64,000 bases of DNA from positions 1-64,000 of the forward strand of contig JAIKWU010000013.1 in NCBI GenBank assembly GCA_024684455.1. Reading direction: 5' to 3'. The notes below the pieces were generated by a model, which worked only from the letters and a program-made list of their open reading frames with translations, was not told where the DNA came from and ran no database searches. The position numbers and the translations under genes were made by a program. Positions within the stretch are counted from its first letter, which is position 1; every line of letters starts with the position of its first letter. The stretch comes from Bacteroidaceae bacterium (lineage in GTDB: Bacteria > Bacteroidota > Bacteroidia > Bacteroidales > Bacteroidaceae). This document shows positions 25,985-33,777 of this stretch, in pieces.

Positions 25985-28900
25985 ATGAAGGTAAAAAGAC
26001 TTCTGCTGCTGACCGTTCTGCTGTCGGCGATGCAGGCAGGCTGGTCACAGTCGAAAATCAGTATTACGGGTACGGTTGTTGAGGAGGACACGAGGGAATT
26101 GGTGGCTGGTGCCAACATCAGTGTCTGCACAGCAAAGGACACGACGGTCGTCACGGGTGCCTATACCGACCTGAAGGGTGTGTTCACCGTCAACAATGTG
26201 AAGCAGGGCAAGTATATCCTGCGCGTGACGTACATCGGCCTGCGTCCGAAACTCATCGACGTTGATTTGACGAACGAGAAGAAGAAGACGCACGACATGG
26301 GCTACATCCTGCTGAGCGAGGATGCGAAGATGCTGGCGCTGGCGGAGGTGACGGCTCAGGCTTCGAAGGTACAGGTGAGCGGCGACTCGCTGATGTTCAA
26401 TGCGAATGCCTACCGTCTGCAGGAGGGCAGCGTGCTGGAGGACCTGGTGAAGCGTCTGCCCGGTGCCACGGTGGATGAGGACGGCACAATCAAGATCAAC
26501 GGCAAGGAGGTGAAGAAAATCCTCGTGGATGGCAAGGAGTTCTTCATCAACGACAAGTCGATTGCGATGAAGAACCTGCCGACGAACATCATCGACAAGA
26601 TCAAGGCTTACGACCGCAAGTCGGACTTGGCACGTGTGACGGGTATCGACGACGGTGAGGAGGAGACGGTGCTGGACCTGACGGTGAAGAAGGGTATGAA
26701 CAACGGTTGGTTCGGGCAGATTCAGGGTGCCACGGGTACGGAGCACCGCTACAACGGACGTGCCAACATCAACCGTTTCAACGGCTCGAACCAGTATTCG
26801 CTGGTGCTGGGTGCGAACAACGTGGGCGACCGCGGCTTCGGCGGCGGCGGCGGACGTGGCTGGGGACGTGGCGGCAACGGATTGCGTTCGAGCAAGGAGG
26901 CTGGCTTCAACTTCGCCACCATCACACCTGACGAGAAACTCGAAACGGGCGGTTACGTCTGGCATCGCTATGACGGCTCTGACTCATGGAGCCATTCGGC
27001 GACTCAGAGTTTCGTCAGCAAACTCGGTTCGTTCAGCAACAACACCAACCAGAATTATGGCAGCAACATGTCGCTGTCGGCTGGTTTCCGCTTTGAATGG
27101 AAGCCTGACACGATGACGAACATCATCTTCCGTCCGAATGGTTCGTACAGCCGCAACCGCGGTATGTCGTGGGGCGAGAGCGGGACTTACAACGAGGACC
27201 CGAACAGTTATGACCCTGCGATGATGGACAGGGCTGAGGGTTACTTCGAGGCGGGTACGACAACGACTGGCGATGCGGACATCGACAAAATCATCGCCAT
27301 GATTGTCAACACGAACAAGAGCCGCAGCCAGTCGTACTCGAACAGCCGCAGCATGAATGGTGAACTCCAACTGAACCGCAAACTGAATAACTCGGGACGG
27401 AACATCACGCTGCGCCTCACTGGCGGGTTCACGAACAGCGAGAACCAGCAACTCTCGGCTTCGGCCATCCGCTACACGGCGGCGTCGGGTCAGACGCCGA
27501 CGGATAACAACCGCTACTACACGACGCCTAACCGCAGTCGTAACTACTCGATTCAGACTACGTACAGCGAACCCATCGCCGACCGCGCCTACCTGCAGTT
27601 CAGTTACCGCTTCAACTACAGTTACAACAAGAGCGACCGCGATGCCTACACGTTTGACGACGCGACGGCCTATACCGACCTTGCCAGTGCACTGCGCCAG
27701 CACCGCTACGACATTGCCGGTGCGCTCGACCAGTTGCTCGCCAATCCTGTACATGTTCAGACGTACGATGCGCGTCTGAGCCAGTTCTCTGAGTATCGTA
27801 ACATGAACCACACCATCGGCCTGACGTTCCGCATGACGCGCGACAAGTACAACCTGAACGTGGGTGTGGAGATGCTGCCGCAGCACAGCGAACTGAACTA
27901 CCAGTACATGGGCAAGGAGTTCCCGAAGGTGAAGCGCGACGTGTTCAACTTCACGCCGACGGCCAACTTGCGTTACAAGTTCAACGATACCACGAACCTT
28001 CAGTTCAATTATTGGGGACGTACGTCGCAGCCGTCGATGACGAACTTGCTGGAGATTACTGACGACTCTAACCCGCTCAACATCCGCAAGGGTAACTCGG
28101 GGCTGAAGCCTTCGTTCAACAGCAACTTCCGTCTGTTCTTCAACACCTACAACGCAGAACACCAGCGGGGTATCTTCACCTTTGCGAACTTCGGTTTCAC
28201 CCGCAACTCAATAGAGAACCGCACCGAGTATGACGAAGCCACAGGTGTGAGCACGACGCAGCCTATCAACATCAATGGTAACTGGAACGCTGGCGTGGGG
28301 TTCGGCTTCAACACAGCGCTGGACAGCGAGAAGATGTTAACGATGAACTCTTTCACTCGCTTGAACTACAACAACCACGTGGGCTTTGTCAGCACTTCGT
28401 CGAACCCCTCGTCGGTGAAATCGACGACGAAGAGCGTCAACGTGAACCAGAACCTGAGTTTCAGTTACCGCAACGACTGGCTTGAGGCAGGCGTCAACGG
28501 TAGCCTGAACTATTCGCACTCGAACAACAACGTGGTCACCAATCTGCAGAACACGTACAACTTCTCCTACGGCTTCGACCTGCAACTCAACGCTCCGTGG
28601 GGCACGTCGCTGACTTCGGACATTGCCATGAACTCACGTCGCGGTTATTCGCAGGCTGCGATGAACACGAACGAACTCATCTGGAATGCAGCCATTGCAC
28701 AGTCGTTCCTCAAGGGCAAGGCTCTCACGATTTCGTTCGAGTGGAACGACATCCTGCGTCGTCAGAGCAACGTGAGCCGCACGGTCAATGCCTTGATGTC
28801 GAGCGATTCGCAGTACAACGCCATCTACAGTTATGGCATGGTACGTGTCATCTACAAACTCAACATCTTCGGTGGCAAGAATGCCAACGGCACCGCCAAC

Positions 28901-28993
28901 GAGCGTGACCAGTGGGGGCGCACAGCCAGCGAACGCAGCAATGGACCTGGCGGTGGCCGTGGTCCTGGCGGAGGCCGTCCACCCAGACGCTAA
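25985..28993 (+). CDS. TonB-dependent-receptor-like outer-membrane barrel protein
   Basis: A 1002-residue protein from ATG 25985; an upstream TTG at 25970 in frame adds only five residues. The signal peptide ends at AGWSQ. A CarboxypepD_reg-like domain (about 25-110; ITGTVVEEDTRELVAGANIS) precedes a plug-like region (about 130-235) containing EGSVLEDLVKRLPGATVDED and KKILVDGKEFF. A long barrel of the OMP_b-brl type follows. The end is low-complexity Gly/Arg/Pro (GPGGGRGPGGGRPPRR). No SusD partner is next to it. The substrate is unknown; a peptide, siderophore or surface-assembly role is possible. Confidence 0.85.
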   Translation: MKVKRLLLLTVLLSAMQAGWSQSKISITGTVVEEDTRELVAGANISVCTAKDTTVVTGAYTDLKGVFTVNNVKQGKYILRVTYIGLRPKLIDVDLTNEKKKTHDMGYILLSEDAKMLALAEVTAQASKVQVSGDSLMFNANAYRLQEGSVLEDLVKRLPGATVDEDGTIKINGKEVKKILVDGKEFFINDKSIAMKNLPTNIIDKIKAYDRKSDLARVTGIDDGEEETVLDLTVKKGMNNGWFGQIQGATGTEHRYNGRANINRFNGSNQYSLVLGANNVGDRGFGGGGGRGWGRGGNGLRSSKEAGFNFATITPDEKLETGGYVWHRYDGSDSWSHSATQSFVSKLGSFSNNTNQNYGSNMSLSAGFRFEWKPDTMTNIIFRPNGSYSRNRGMSWGESGTYNEDPNSYDPAMMDRAEGYFEAGTTTTGDADIDKIIAMIVNTNKSRSQSYSNSRSMNGELQLNRKLNNSGRNITLRLTGGFTNSENQQLSASAIRYTAASGQTPTDNNRYYTTPNRSRNYSIQTTYSEPIADRAYLQFSYRFNYSYNKSDRDAYTFDDATAYTDLASALRQHRYDIAGALDQLLANPVHVQTYDARLSQFSEYRNMNHTIGLTFRMTRDKYNLNVGVEMLPQHSELNYQYMGKEFPKVKRDVFNFTPTANLRYKFNDTTNLQFNYWGRTSQPSMTNLLEITDDSNPLNIRKGNSGLKPSFNSNFRLFFNTYNAEHQRGIFTFANFGFTRNSIENRTEYDEATGVSTTQPININGNWNAGVGFGFNTALDSEKMLTMNSFTRLNYNNHVGFVSTSSNPSSVKSTTKSVNVNQNLSFSYRNDWLEAGVNGSLNYSHSNNNVVTNLQNTYNFSYGFDLQLNAPWGTSLTSDIAMNSRRGYSQAAMNTNELIWNAAIAQSFLKGKALTISFEWNDILRRQSNVSRTVNALMSSDSQYNAIYSYGMVRVIYKLNIFGGKNANGTANERDQWGRTASERSNGPGGGRGPGGGRPPRR

Positions 28994-29010
28994 ACTCATT
29001 TGTCGCAACG

Positions 29011-29781
29011 ATGAAATTCTCTTTTCGTACCCTGCTTTGGCCACTCATCGCTTTGTTCATCTATATGTTGGTGCAGATGTTATGTGGCATTCCGATTGCC
29101 TTTGCCACATATTTCAGTCCCAACACGGATTTGTCTTATTGGCTAGGGCCGACGATGCTGGTGTCGTCCATTGTCATCAGCGTCATCATCCTGACACTGC
29201 CTCAGTTCGGGCTGCGCCGTGCATATAGCGGCATCGGATGCGACAGGACGACAGCCGTCATCGCCATCATCGCCACGCTGTTCACCCTTCTGGCCAGCGA
29301 CATTGTGAACGAATGGCTCAATCTTCCCAACAACTTAGAGGAACTGTTTGTCGGCATGAGCGGAACCCTTTGGGGGATGCTCACCATCGCCATCGTCGGT
29401 CCTATTTGTGAGGAGATTGTCTTCCGTGGAGGCATTATGAAGCCGATGCTCGACAGCGGTGTGCAGCCGTGGATACCCATCTTCATCTCAGCCGTCGTCT
29501 TTGGGCTTGTCCATGGCAACCCTGCACAGATTCCCTTTGCTGCGATGGTAGGCGTCGTCTTCGGCATCATCTACTTCCGCACCCGCAGCCTTGTCATCAC
29601 GACGCTATGCCACATCCTGAACAACTCGTTTGCGGTCATTATGATGAACATCTACGGTGACGATACCGACGAACTGACGTTTGACTACATGCTGGGCAGC
29701 ACAGGCTCCATCATCGTGGTGGCTGTGGCAACGTTGGCGGCCATACTGCTTCTCCGTCTGTTCTGGAGAAGAACGGCATAA
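29011..29781 (+). CDS. CPBP-family intramembrane metalloprotease
   Basis: A 256-residue multi-pass membrane protein from ATG 29011. The frame is open further upstream, but that part overlaps the barrel gene. It carries the three Abi/CPBP motifs: EEIVFRGG (EExxxR), FGLVHGN (FxxxH) and CHILNNSF (HxxxN). The family includes CAAX prenyl proteases and bacteriocin-immunity proteins; in bacteria the substrate is usually unknown. It starts 17 nt after the TonB-receptor-like gene, so the two are likely co-transcribed. Confidence 0.88.
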   Translation: MKFSFRTLLWPLIALFIYMLVQMLCGIPIAFATYFSPNTDLSYWLGPTMLVSSIVISVIILTLPQFGLRRAYSGIGCDRTTAVIAIIATLFTLLASDIVNEWLNLPNNLEELFVGMSGTLWGMLTIAIVGPICEEIVFRGGIMKPMLDSGVQPWIPIFISAVVFGLVHGNPAQIPFAAMVGVVFGIIYFRTRSLVITTLCHILNNSFAVIMMNIYGDDTDELTFDYMLGSTGSIIVVAVATLAAILLLRLFWRRTA

Positions 29782-29792
29782 AATCTACATTT

Positions 29793-30749
29793 CTACAGAA
29801 TCCATATTCTCGTAAGTGCGCTGAAGAAAGCGTACTTGCGAGAATATCTTTTATAGGGCAAGGGGAAGAGGCGTCGCTCGCGCAGCAGGCAAATCTGCCG
29901 TCGGAGCGTGGCCAACGAGTGAGTCCATTGCCAGACGTTCCAAACAAAATCCATCGTGAGTTGCGACACACGCCGGCGCAAGGCGTCCTGTTCCCGTCCT
30001 GACAGAGTGCCGCAGATGTGGTCAAGGTAGGCAATGGTGGCAAAGGCATCGGCAATCTTCTGCACCGTCGCTTCCTTCGCCTTGTTTCCTGTAGCCGATG
30101 CTGCATTTTTCCGATAGATGTAGGCTGGCACATCGGTTGCAACGGTCTTGCCGGCACGCAGCAGCATCTGAGCCGTCCAACGCTCGTCTTCCGTGAATTT
30201 CACCCCAAGCGGAAAGAGTACCTGCTGTGCCACGTCGCAGCGAACCACATAGTTCCAGCAGGCACCGTGAACATTGTTCTCCAGCATATACTGTGTCCCC
30301 GTCTCATACTCATCACTTCGTTGTACTTGGTACTTGGTACTTGGTACTTGATGCCTGAACGTCAGCACATCGGGCCGATGCTTACGCAGCAGCGGCAGAA
30401 GTTCGGTCTTGAACAGCGAAGCGTCCAATTGGTCATCGGCATCGACAAACTCCACATATTCTCCCGTTGCAATCTGCATACCCGTATTCCGTGCTGCACT
30501 CACCCCCATATGGTCGTGTTCCGCCAAAACGATGCTGTCGCCGTAAGTGGCGAGCATCTTCTTGAGTGACTCGATGTCGCGGCTTCCGTCATCGACAACA
30601 ATGATTTCACGTTCCGACTGCTGCAAACCTGCATGGAGCAGACTTTCTATGCAGTCGTCCAGACTCGGGAAAGCGACATTGTACGTGGGGATGACAAACG
30701 ACACAAGCGGCCGAGGTTGCGACCCGCCTATCTGAAGAGAACCTGACAT
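29793..30749 (-). CDS. Family 2 glycosyltransferase with a heptamer-repeat tract
   Basis: A GT-A fold enzyme of about 318 residues starting MSGSLQIGGSQPR. An ATG at 30803 is also in frame but would overlap the upstream gene by 76 bp instead of 22. It shows VSFVIPTYN, VVDDGSRD, VSAARNTGMQIATGEYVEF and the metal-binding VDADDQL. It is probably a surface-polysaccharide or O-antigen transferase with an unknown acceptor. A tract of four 7-bp repeats (30324-30351) lies in frame at about residues 133-142 (VPSTKYQVQ). Its last codons are in a 44-bp inverted repeat. Confidence 0.9.
   Translation of the reverse strand: MSGSLQIGGSQPRPLVSFVIPTYNVAFPSLDDCIESLLHAGLQQSEREIIVVDDGSRDIESLKKMLATYGDSIVLAEHDHMGVSAARNTGMQIATGEYVEFVDADDQLDASLFKTELLPLLRKHRPDVLTFRHQVPSTKYQVQRSDEYETGTQYMLENNVHGACWNYVVRCDVAQQVLFPLGVKFTEDERWTAQMLLRAGKTVATDVPAYIYRKNAASATGNKAKEATVQKIADAFATIAYLDHICGTLSGREQDALRRRVSQLTMDFVWNVWQWTHSLATLRRQICLLRERRLFPLPYKRYSRKYAFFSALTRIWIL
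30324..30351. repeat. Heptanucleotide tandem repeat inside a glycosyltransferase gene
   Basis: TACTTGG occurs three times in tandem (30324, 30331, 30338) and a fourth copy ends in A (30345-30351). The unit length is not a multiple of three, so gain or loss of one unit would shift the reading frame of the glycosyltransferase. Confidence 0.9.
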
Positions 30750-31648
30750 AGCGTTTTCAGACCAAAAAGTTTGATAATCAGCACCTTCAGACGGCGTTTC
30801 CAAGTAACCTCACCATCGGTCATCAAGGACCACGGAAGCGGGAAATTGGGCAGCAGGAGCGACGACGGAGTGGCATCGTAGGCCATGACCTGCAGGTCGA
30901 TGAGGTGGACGTAGTAGTGCTGCATCCGTCGTTCGGTGCCCAGCAGCACCCACAACAGTTGGAAAATCTCGACATGCGACTCCAGCATCTGCCCAAACGC
31001 AGCATTGTCGGCGGTGAGGGTAATGCCTTCTGGATTGGCAATGTAGTGATACAGCCCCACGGGCACGGTCGTCACGGCACGGGCCTTCTGCACCAGTTGG
31101 AACGTGGTCGGGACATCCTCGAAGAGCCTGCCCACAGGGTAGCGGATGTCGGCGAAGAGCGTGCGCCGATACACCTTGTTCCAGGCATAGGCATGAAGGA
31201 AGCCCTGCGTGTCGAGCCAGTAGTCGGTATAGACAGTATAGGTGCGTTCGCCGAAATCCAGACGATGTTCGTTGTGCGCCCCTTCATACACCTGGACAGG
31301 ATACTCCACGATGTCGCTCTCGTCGTGCTTCATCGCCTGCGCCATCACCTGCGGCAACGTGTCGGGCTCCAGCCAGTCGTCGCTATCGACAAAAGTAATC
31401 CATTCGCCCTTTGCCGCTACGATGCCCGCATTTCGGGCCGCCGAAAGTCCTGCGTTCGCCTGGTGAATGACACGGATGTTTGGATAGTTGTCCGCCAATT
31501 GCTCACACAGCATAGGACATTCGTCGTCGCTGCCGTCATCAACGAGGATTACCTCGCTCTCTGGCGGCAGTTGCTTCATGACGCTCACAACACAACGGTG
31601 CAGCGTCTGCTCCACTCTGTAAACAGGAATGACAACCGACAGTTTCAT
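30728..31648 (-). CDS. Family 2 glycosyltransferase
   Basis: A 306-residue enzyme starting MKLSVVIPVYRVEQTLHRCV; an upstream ATG in frame at 31708 would cross the promoter box. Hallmarks are ILVDDGSDD, NAGLSAARNAGIVAAKGEW and the DxD-type VDSDDWLE. KVYRRTLFADI with LFEDVPTTFQL is typical of EpsJ/WcaA-like transferases. Its end overlaps the start of the downstream GT2 by 22 bp, so they form an operon. Together with the plus-strand GT2 at 31892 this is a small surface-glycan locus. Confidence 0.9.
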   Translation of the reverse strand: MKLSVVIPVYRVEQTLHRCVVSVMKQLPPESEVILVDDGSDDECPMLCEQLADNYPNIRVIHQANAGLSAARNAGIVAAKGEWITFVDSDDWLEPDTLPQVMAQAMKHDESDIVEYPVQVYEGAHNEHRLDFGERTYTVYTDYWLDTQGFLHAYAWNKVYRRTLFADIRYPVGRLFEDVPTTFQLVQKARAVTTVPVGLYHYIANPEGITLTADNAAFGQMLESHVEIFQLLWVLLGTERRMQHYYVHLIDLQVMAYDATPSSLLLPNFPLPWSLMTDGEVTWKRRLKVLIIKLFGLKTLCQVLFR

Positions 31649-31677
31649 CACGATGCCTGATTGGTACTTAGCAAATG

Positions 31678-31685
31678 CAAAATTA
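31678..31685 (-). promoter_or_regulatory. -7 box for the minus-strand GT2 pair
   Basis: TAATTTTG (followed by C) on the minus strand. A TTG lies 20 bp further upstream (31706-31708). This fits the Bacteroidota promoter pattern. Confidence 0.5.
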
Positions 31686-31759
31686 AGCAAATCATCAACA
31701 CAAAGCAAGGTTTACGACTATTTTTCTGCAAAACAATTGCATTTACACTGGTTTTTCCG

Positions 31760-31767
31760 TATTTTTG
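31760..31767 (+). promoter_or_regulatory. -7 box for the plus-strand GT2
   Basis: TATTTTTG, with ATTG 20 bp upstream (31736-31739). If transcription starts just downstream, the whole array at 31787-31869 lies in the 5' untranslated leader of the glycosyltransferase mRNA. Confidence 0.5.
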
Positions 31768-31786
31768 AACGCGCTTTTCAAATCCA

Positions 31787-31869
31787 CGCTAAGCACTTGG
31801 CGTAATGACGCTAAGCACTTGGCGTGATAACGCTAAGCACTTGGCGTGAAATTTCCAAGCACTTGGACG
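31787..31869. repeat. Four-unit 22-bp-phased palindrome array, family B (copy B2)
   Basis: Units start at 31787, 31809, 31831 and 31853. The first three are identical (CGCTAAGCACTTGGCGT) and the last is degenerate (TTCCAAGCACTTGGACG). This is the same order and unit pattern as copy B1, 16 kb away, while the 5-bp spacers differ. It lies between divergent glycosyltransferase genes and ends 22 bp before the plus-strand ATG. Confidence 0.92.
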
Positions 31870-31891
31870 CACTACCGAACTGCAGAAAAAA

Positions 31892-32770
31892 ATGAAACTG
31901 TCACTCCTCATACCTGTCTATCGTCACGACTGCCGCGAACTCGCTCGTTCGCTCAGCCGACAGGTGGAGAATATCAATGCCGAGATTGAGATTCTGGTCG
32001 CCGACGACGGTTCGGCCGACCCCCTGTGTCTGGAGCAGAATGCCGAGATTGCAGACCTCCCCCACTGCCGCTACATCGCTCGGAACGAGAATGTAGGGCG
32101 GGCTGCCATCCGCAACTTTCTGGCGGAGCAGGCCTGCGGCGAATGGCTGCTGTTCATGGACTGCGACGGCCGCGTCGTCTATATGGACTTTCTGCAGAAA
32201 TACCTCGACGCTGCCACTGACTGCGACGTCGTCTGCGGCGGCATCATCCATTCTCGCGAGTTTCTGAACGGACGCAACTCACTCCGCTACGATTATGAGC
32301 GCAGGAGCGAACGACGCTTTTCGGCTACCGAACGTCAGAACGATGCCACTCTTCCCTTCCGCACCTTCTGTTTCATGATTCGTCAGGAGGCATTCATGCG
32401 AGTCCGGTTCGATGAGAGTTTCAAGCATTATGGCTACGAGGACGTGCTCTTCGGGCGTCAGTTGCGCAAACAAGGCTTGGCCATTCGTCACATCGACAAC
32501 CCACTGGTGAACACCGACCTGGAGCCCAACGACGTGTTCGTTGCCAAGACCGAGGAAGCCCTGCGTACCCTCCACGAGCACGAAACGCTCTTCGGCGACG
32601 ATGTCCGTCTGCTGCAGTGGATGAAACGCCTCAGGCAGTGGCACCTCCTGCCGCTCGTCAAGGGACTGTCGGCTGTTGTCCTCCAGCCCCTGCACCGCAA
32701 CCTCAGCAGTTTACATCCTGCGTCTCGCCTCTTCGACCTTTACAAACTGTGTTACTATTGCCAACTGTAA
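31892..32770 (+). CDS. Family 2 glycosyltransferase
   Basis: A 292-residue GT-A enzyme with KLSLLIPVYRHDCRELARSL, ILVADDGSAD, NENVGRAAIRNFLAEQACG and the metal site FMDCDGRVV. A later region (RVRFDESFKHYGYEDVLFG) matches the galactosyltransferase-type C-terminal segment (Glyco_transf_7C-like) that often carries the catalytic base. It is divergent from the GT2 pair on the minus strand and 10 nt before the CDF transporter gene. Confidence 0.9.
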   Translation: MKLSLLIPVYRHDCRELARSLSRQVENINAEIEILVADDGSADPLCLEQNAEIADLPHCRYIARNENVGRAAIRNFLAEQACGEWLLFMDCDGRVVYMDFLQKYLDAATDCDVVCGGIIHSREFLNGRNSLRYDYERRSERRFSATERQNDATLPFRTFCFMIRQEAFMRVRFDESFKHYGYEDVLFGRQLRKQGLAIRHIDNPLVNTDLEPNDVFVAKTEEALRTLHEHETLFGDDVRLLQWMKRLRQWHLLPLVKGLSAVVLQPLHRNLSSLHPASRLFDLYKLCYYCQL

Positions 32771-32780
32771 ATTGTAAGTT

Positions 32781-33674
32781 TTGACACGCGAACGAGAAAT
32801 ATATAAGGTGACACTCGTCGGCAGCATCGGCAACATGCTGCTGCTGACGTTCAAGTTCATCGCAGGCATCGTGGGACACAGTTCGGCGATGATAGCCGAT
32901 GCCGTTCATTCGCTGTCGGACTTCCTGACCGACATCATCGTGATCATCTTTGTCCGCATCAGCGCCAAACCGCAGGACGACTCGCACGACTACGGACACG
33001 GAAAGTTTGAAACCATCGCATCGTTCATCATCGCCCTGGCACTTATGGCTGCTGCCACAGGCATCATCATCGCCGGCGGTTCGAAACTCGTGGCATGGTC
33101 GGGCGGCGAACAACTTGCCGCACCAGGGCTGCTTGCCCTGTGGGCAGCCCTGCTGTCGATTGCAGTCAAGGAAGTCCTGTACCAATATACGGCACATCGC
33201 GGAAAACGCCTCGACTCGCAGGTCATGGTAGCCAACGCCTGGCACCACCGCAGCGACGCCCTCTCGTCCGTTGGCACTGCCATCGGCATCGGCGGAGCCA
33301 TCTTTTTAGGAAATCGGTGGACGGTGCTCGACCCCGTGGCCTCCATCGTCGTCGGACTCATGCTCGTCAAAGTGGCATTCAACCTGCTCAAGACCAGCGT
33401 GGGCGAACTGACCGAAGGCTCGCTCCCTGCCGAAACAGAAGACGAAATCCTCGGCATCATCCTCTCATTCCCCGACGTCGAGCAACCCCATAACCTGCGC
33501 ACTCGCCGCATCGGCAACCGCATCGCCATCGAAGCCCACGTGCGCATGGACGGCAACCTGCCACTCTCCACCGTTCACGACCGCGCCTCTGCCATCGAAC
33601 GACGTCTCAAAGAACGATTTGGCTCAAAGACCCACGTCACCCTCCACATGGAACCGCTGAAGAGTACAAAATAA
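32781..33674 (+). CDS. Cation diffusion facilitator (zinc/iron/manganese exporter)
   Basis: A 297-residue inner-membrane antiporter. It has six hydrophobic segments, the transport-site motif ADAVHSLSDFLTD in TM2 (H and D ligands) and a second site in TM5 (ANAWHHRSDALSS). A C-terminal cytoplasmic metallochaperone-like domain follows (about 210-297, ending THVTLHMEP). The start is a TTG at 32781, the first codon before the conserved TREREIYKVTLVGS; no ATG exists before TM1. The metal cannot be told from motifs alone, though H/D at both sites is typical of Zn/Fe/Mn types. Confidence 0.93.
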   Translation: MTREREIYKVTLVGSIGNMLLLTFKFIAGIVGHSSAMIADAVHSLSDFLTDIIVIIFVRISAKPQDDSHDYGHGKFETIASFIIALALMAAATGIIIAGGSKLVAWSGGEQLAAPGLLALWAALLSIAVKEVLYQYTAHRGKRLDSQVMVANAWHHRSDALSSVGTAIGIGGAIFLGNRWTVLDPVASIVVGLMLVKVAFNLLKTSVGELTEGSLPAETEDEILGIILSFPDVEQPHNLRTRRIGNRIAIEAHVRMDGNLPLSTVHDRASAIERRLKERFGSKTHVTLHMEPLKSTK

Positions 33675-33717
33675 TAGTTTTCAGCCTGCAAAATACACTT
33701 AATTGCAAAAAAAGTCG

Positions 33718-33725
33718 TAACTTTG
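33718..33725 (+). promoter_or_regulatory. -7 box for alaS
   Basis: TAACTTTG followed by C, 52 bp before the alaS ATG, matches TAnnTTTG. The -33 element is not clear. Confidence 0.55.
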
Positions 33726-33777
33726 CAGAGTTTTTTGAAAAAAGAGTAAATTATAAATTGTCTAATTGTAAATCAAG

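Noticed and set aside
29811..29854. Strong hairpin (ATATTCTCGTAAGT with ACTTGCGAGAATAT) as a terminator of the CPBP gene
   Set aside because: It lies mostly inside the last codons of the opposing glycosyltransferase gene and lacks a proper T run on either side; it may slow polymerase, but I cannot support a terminator call.
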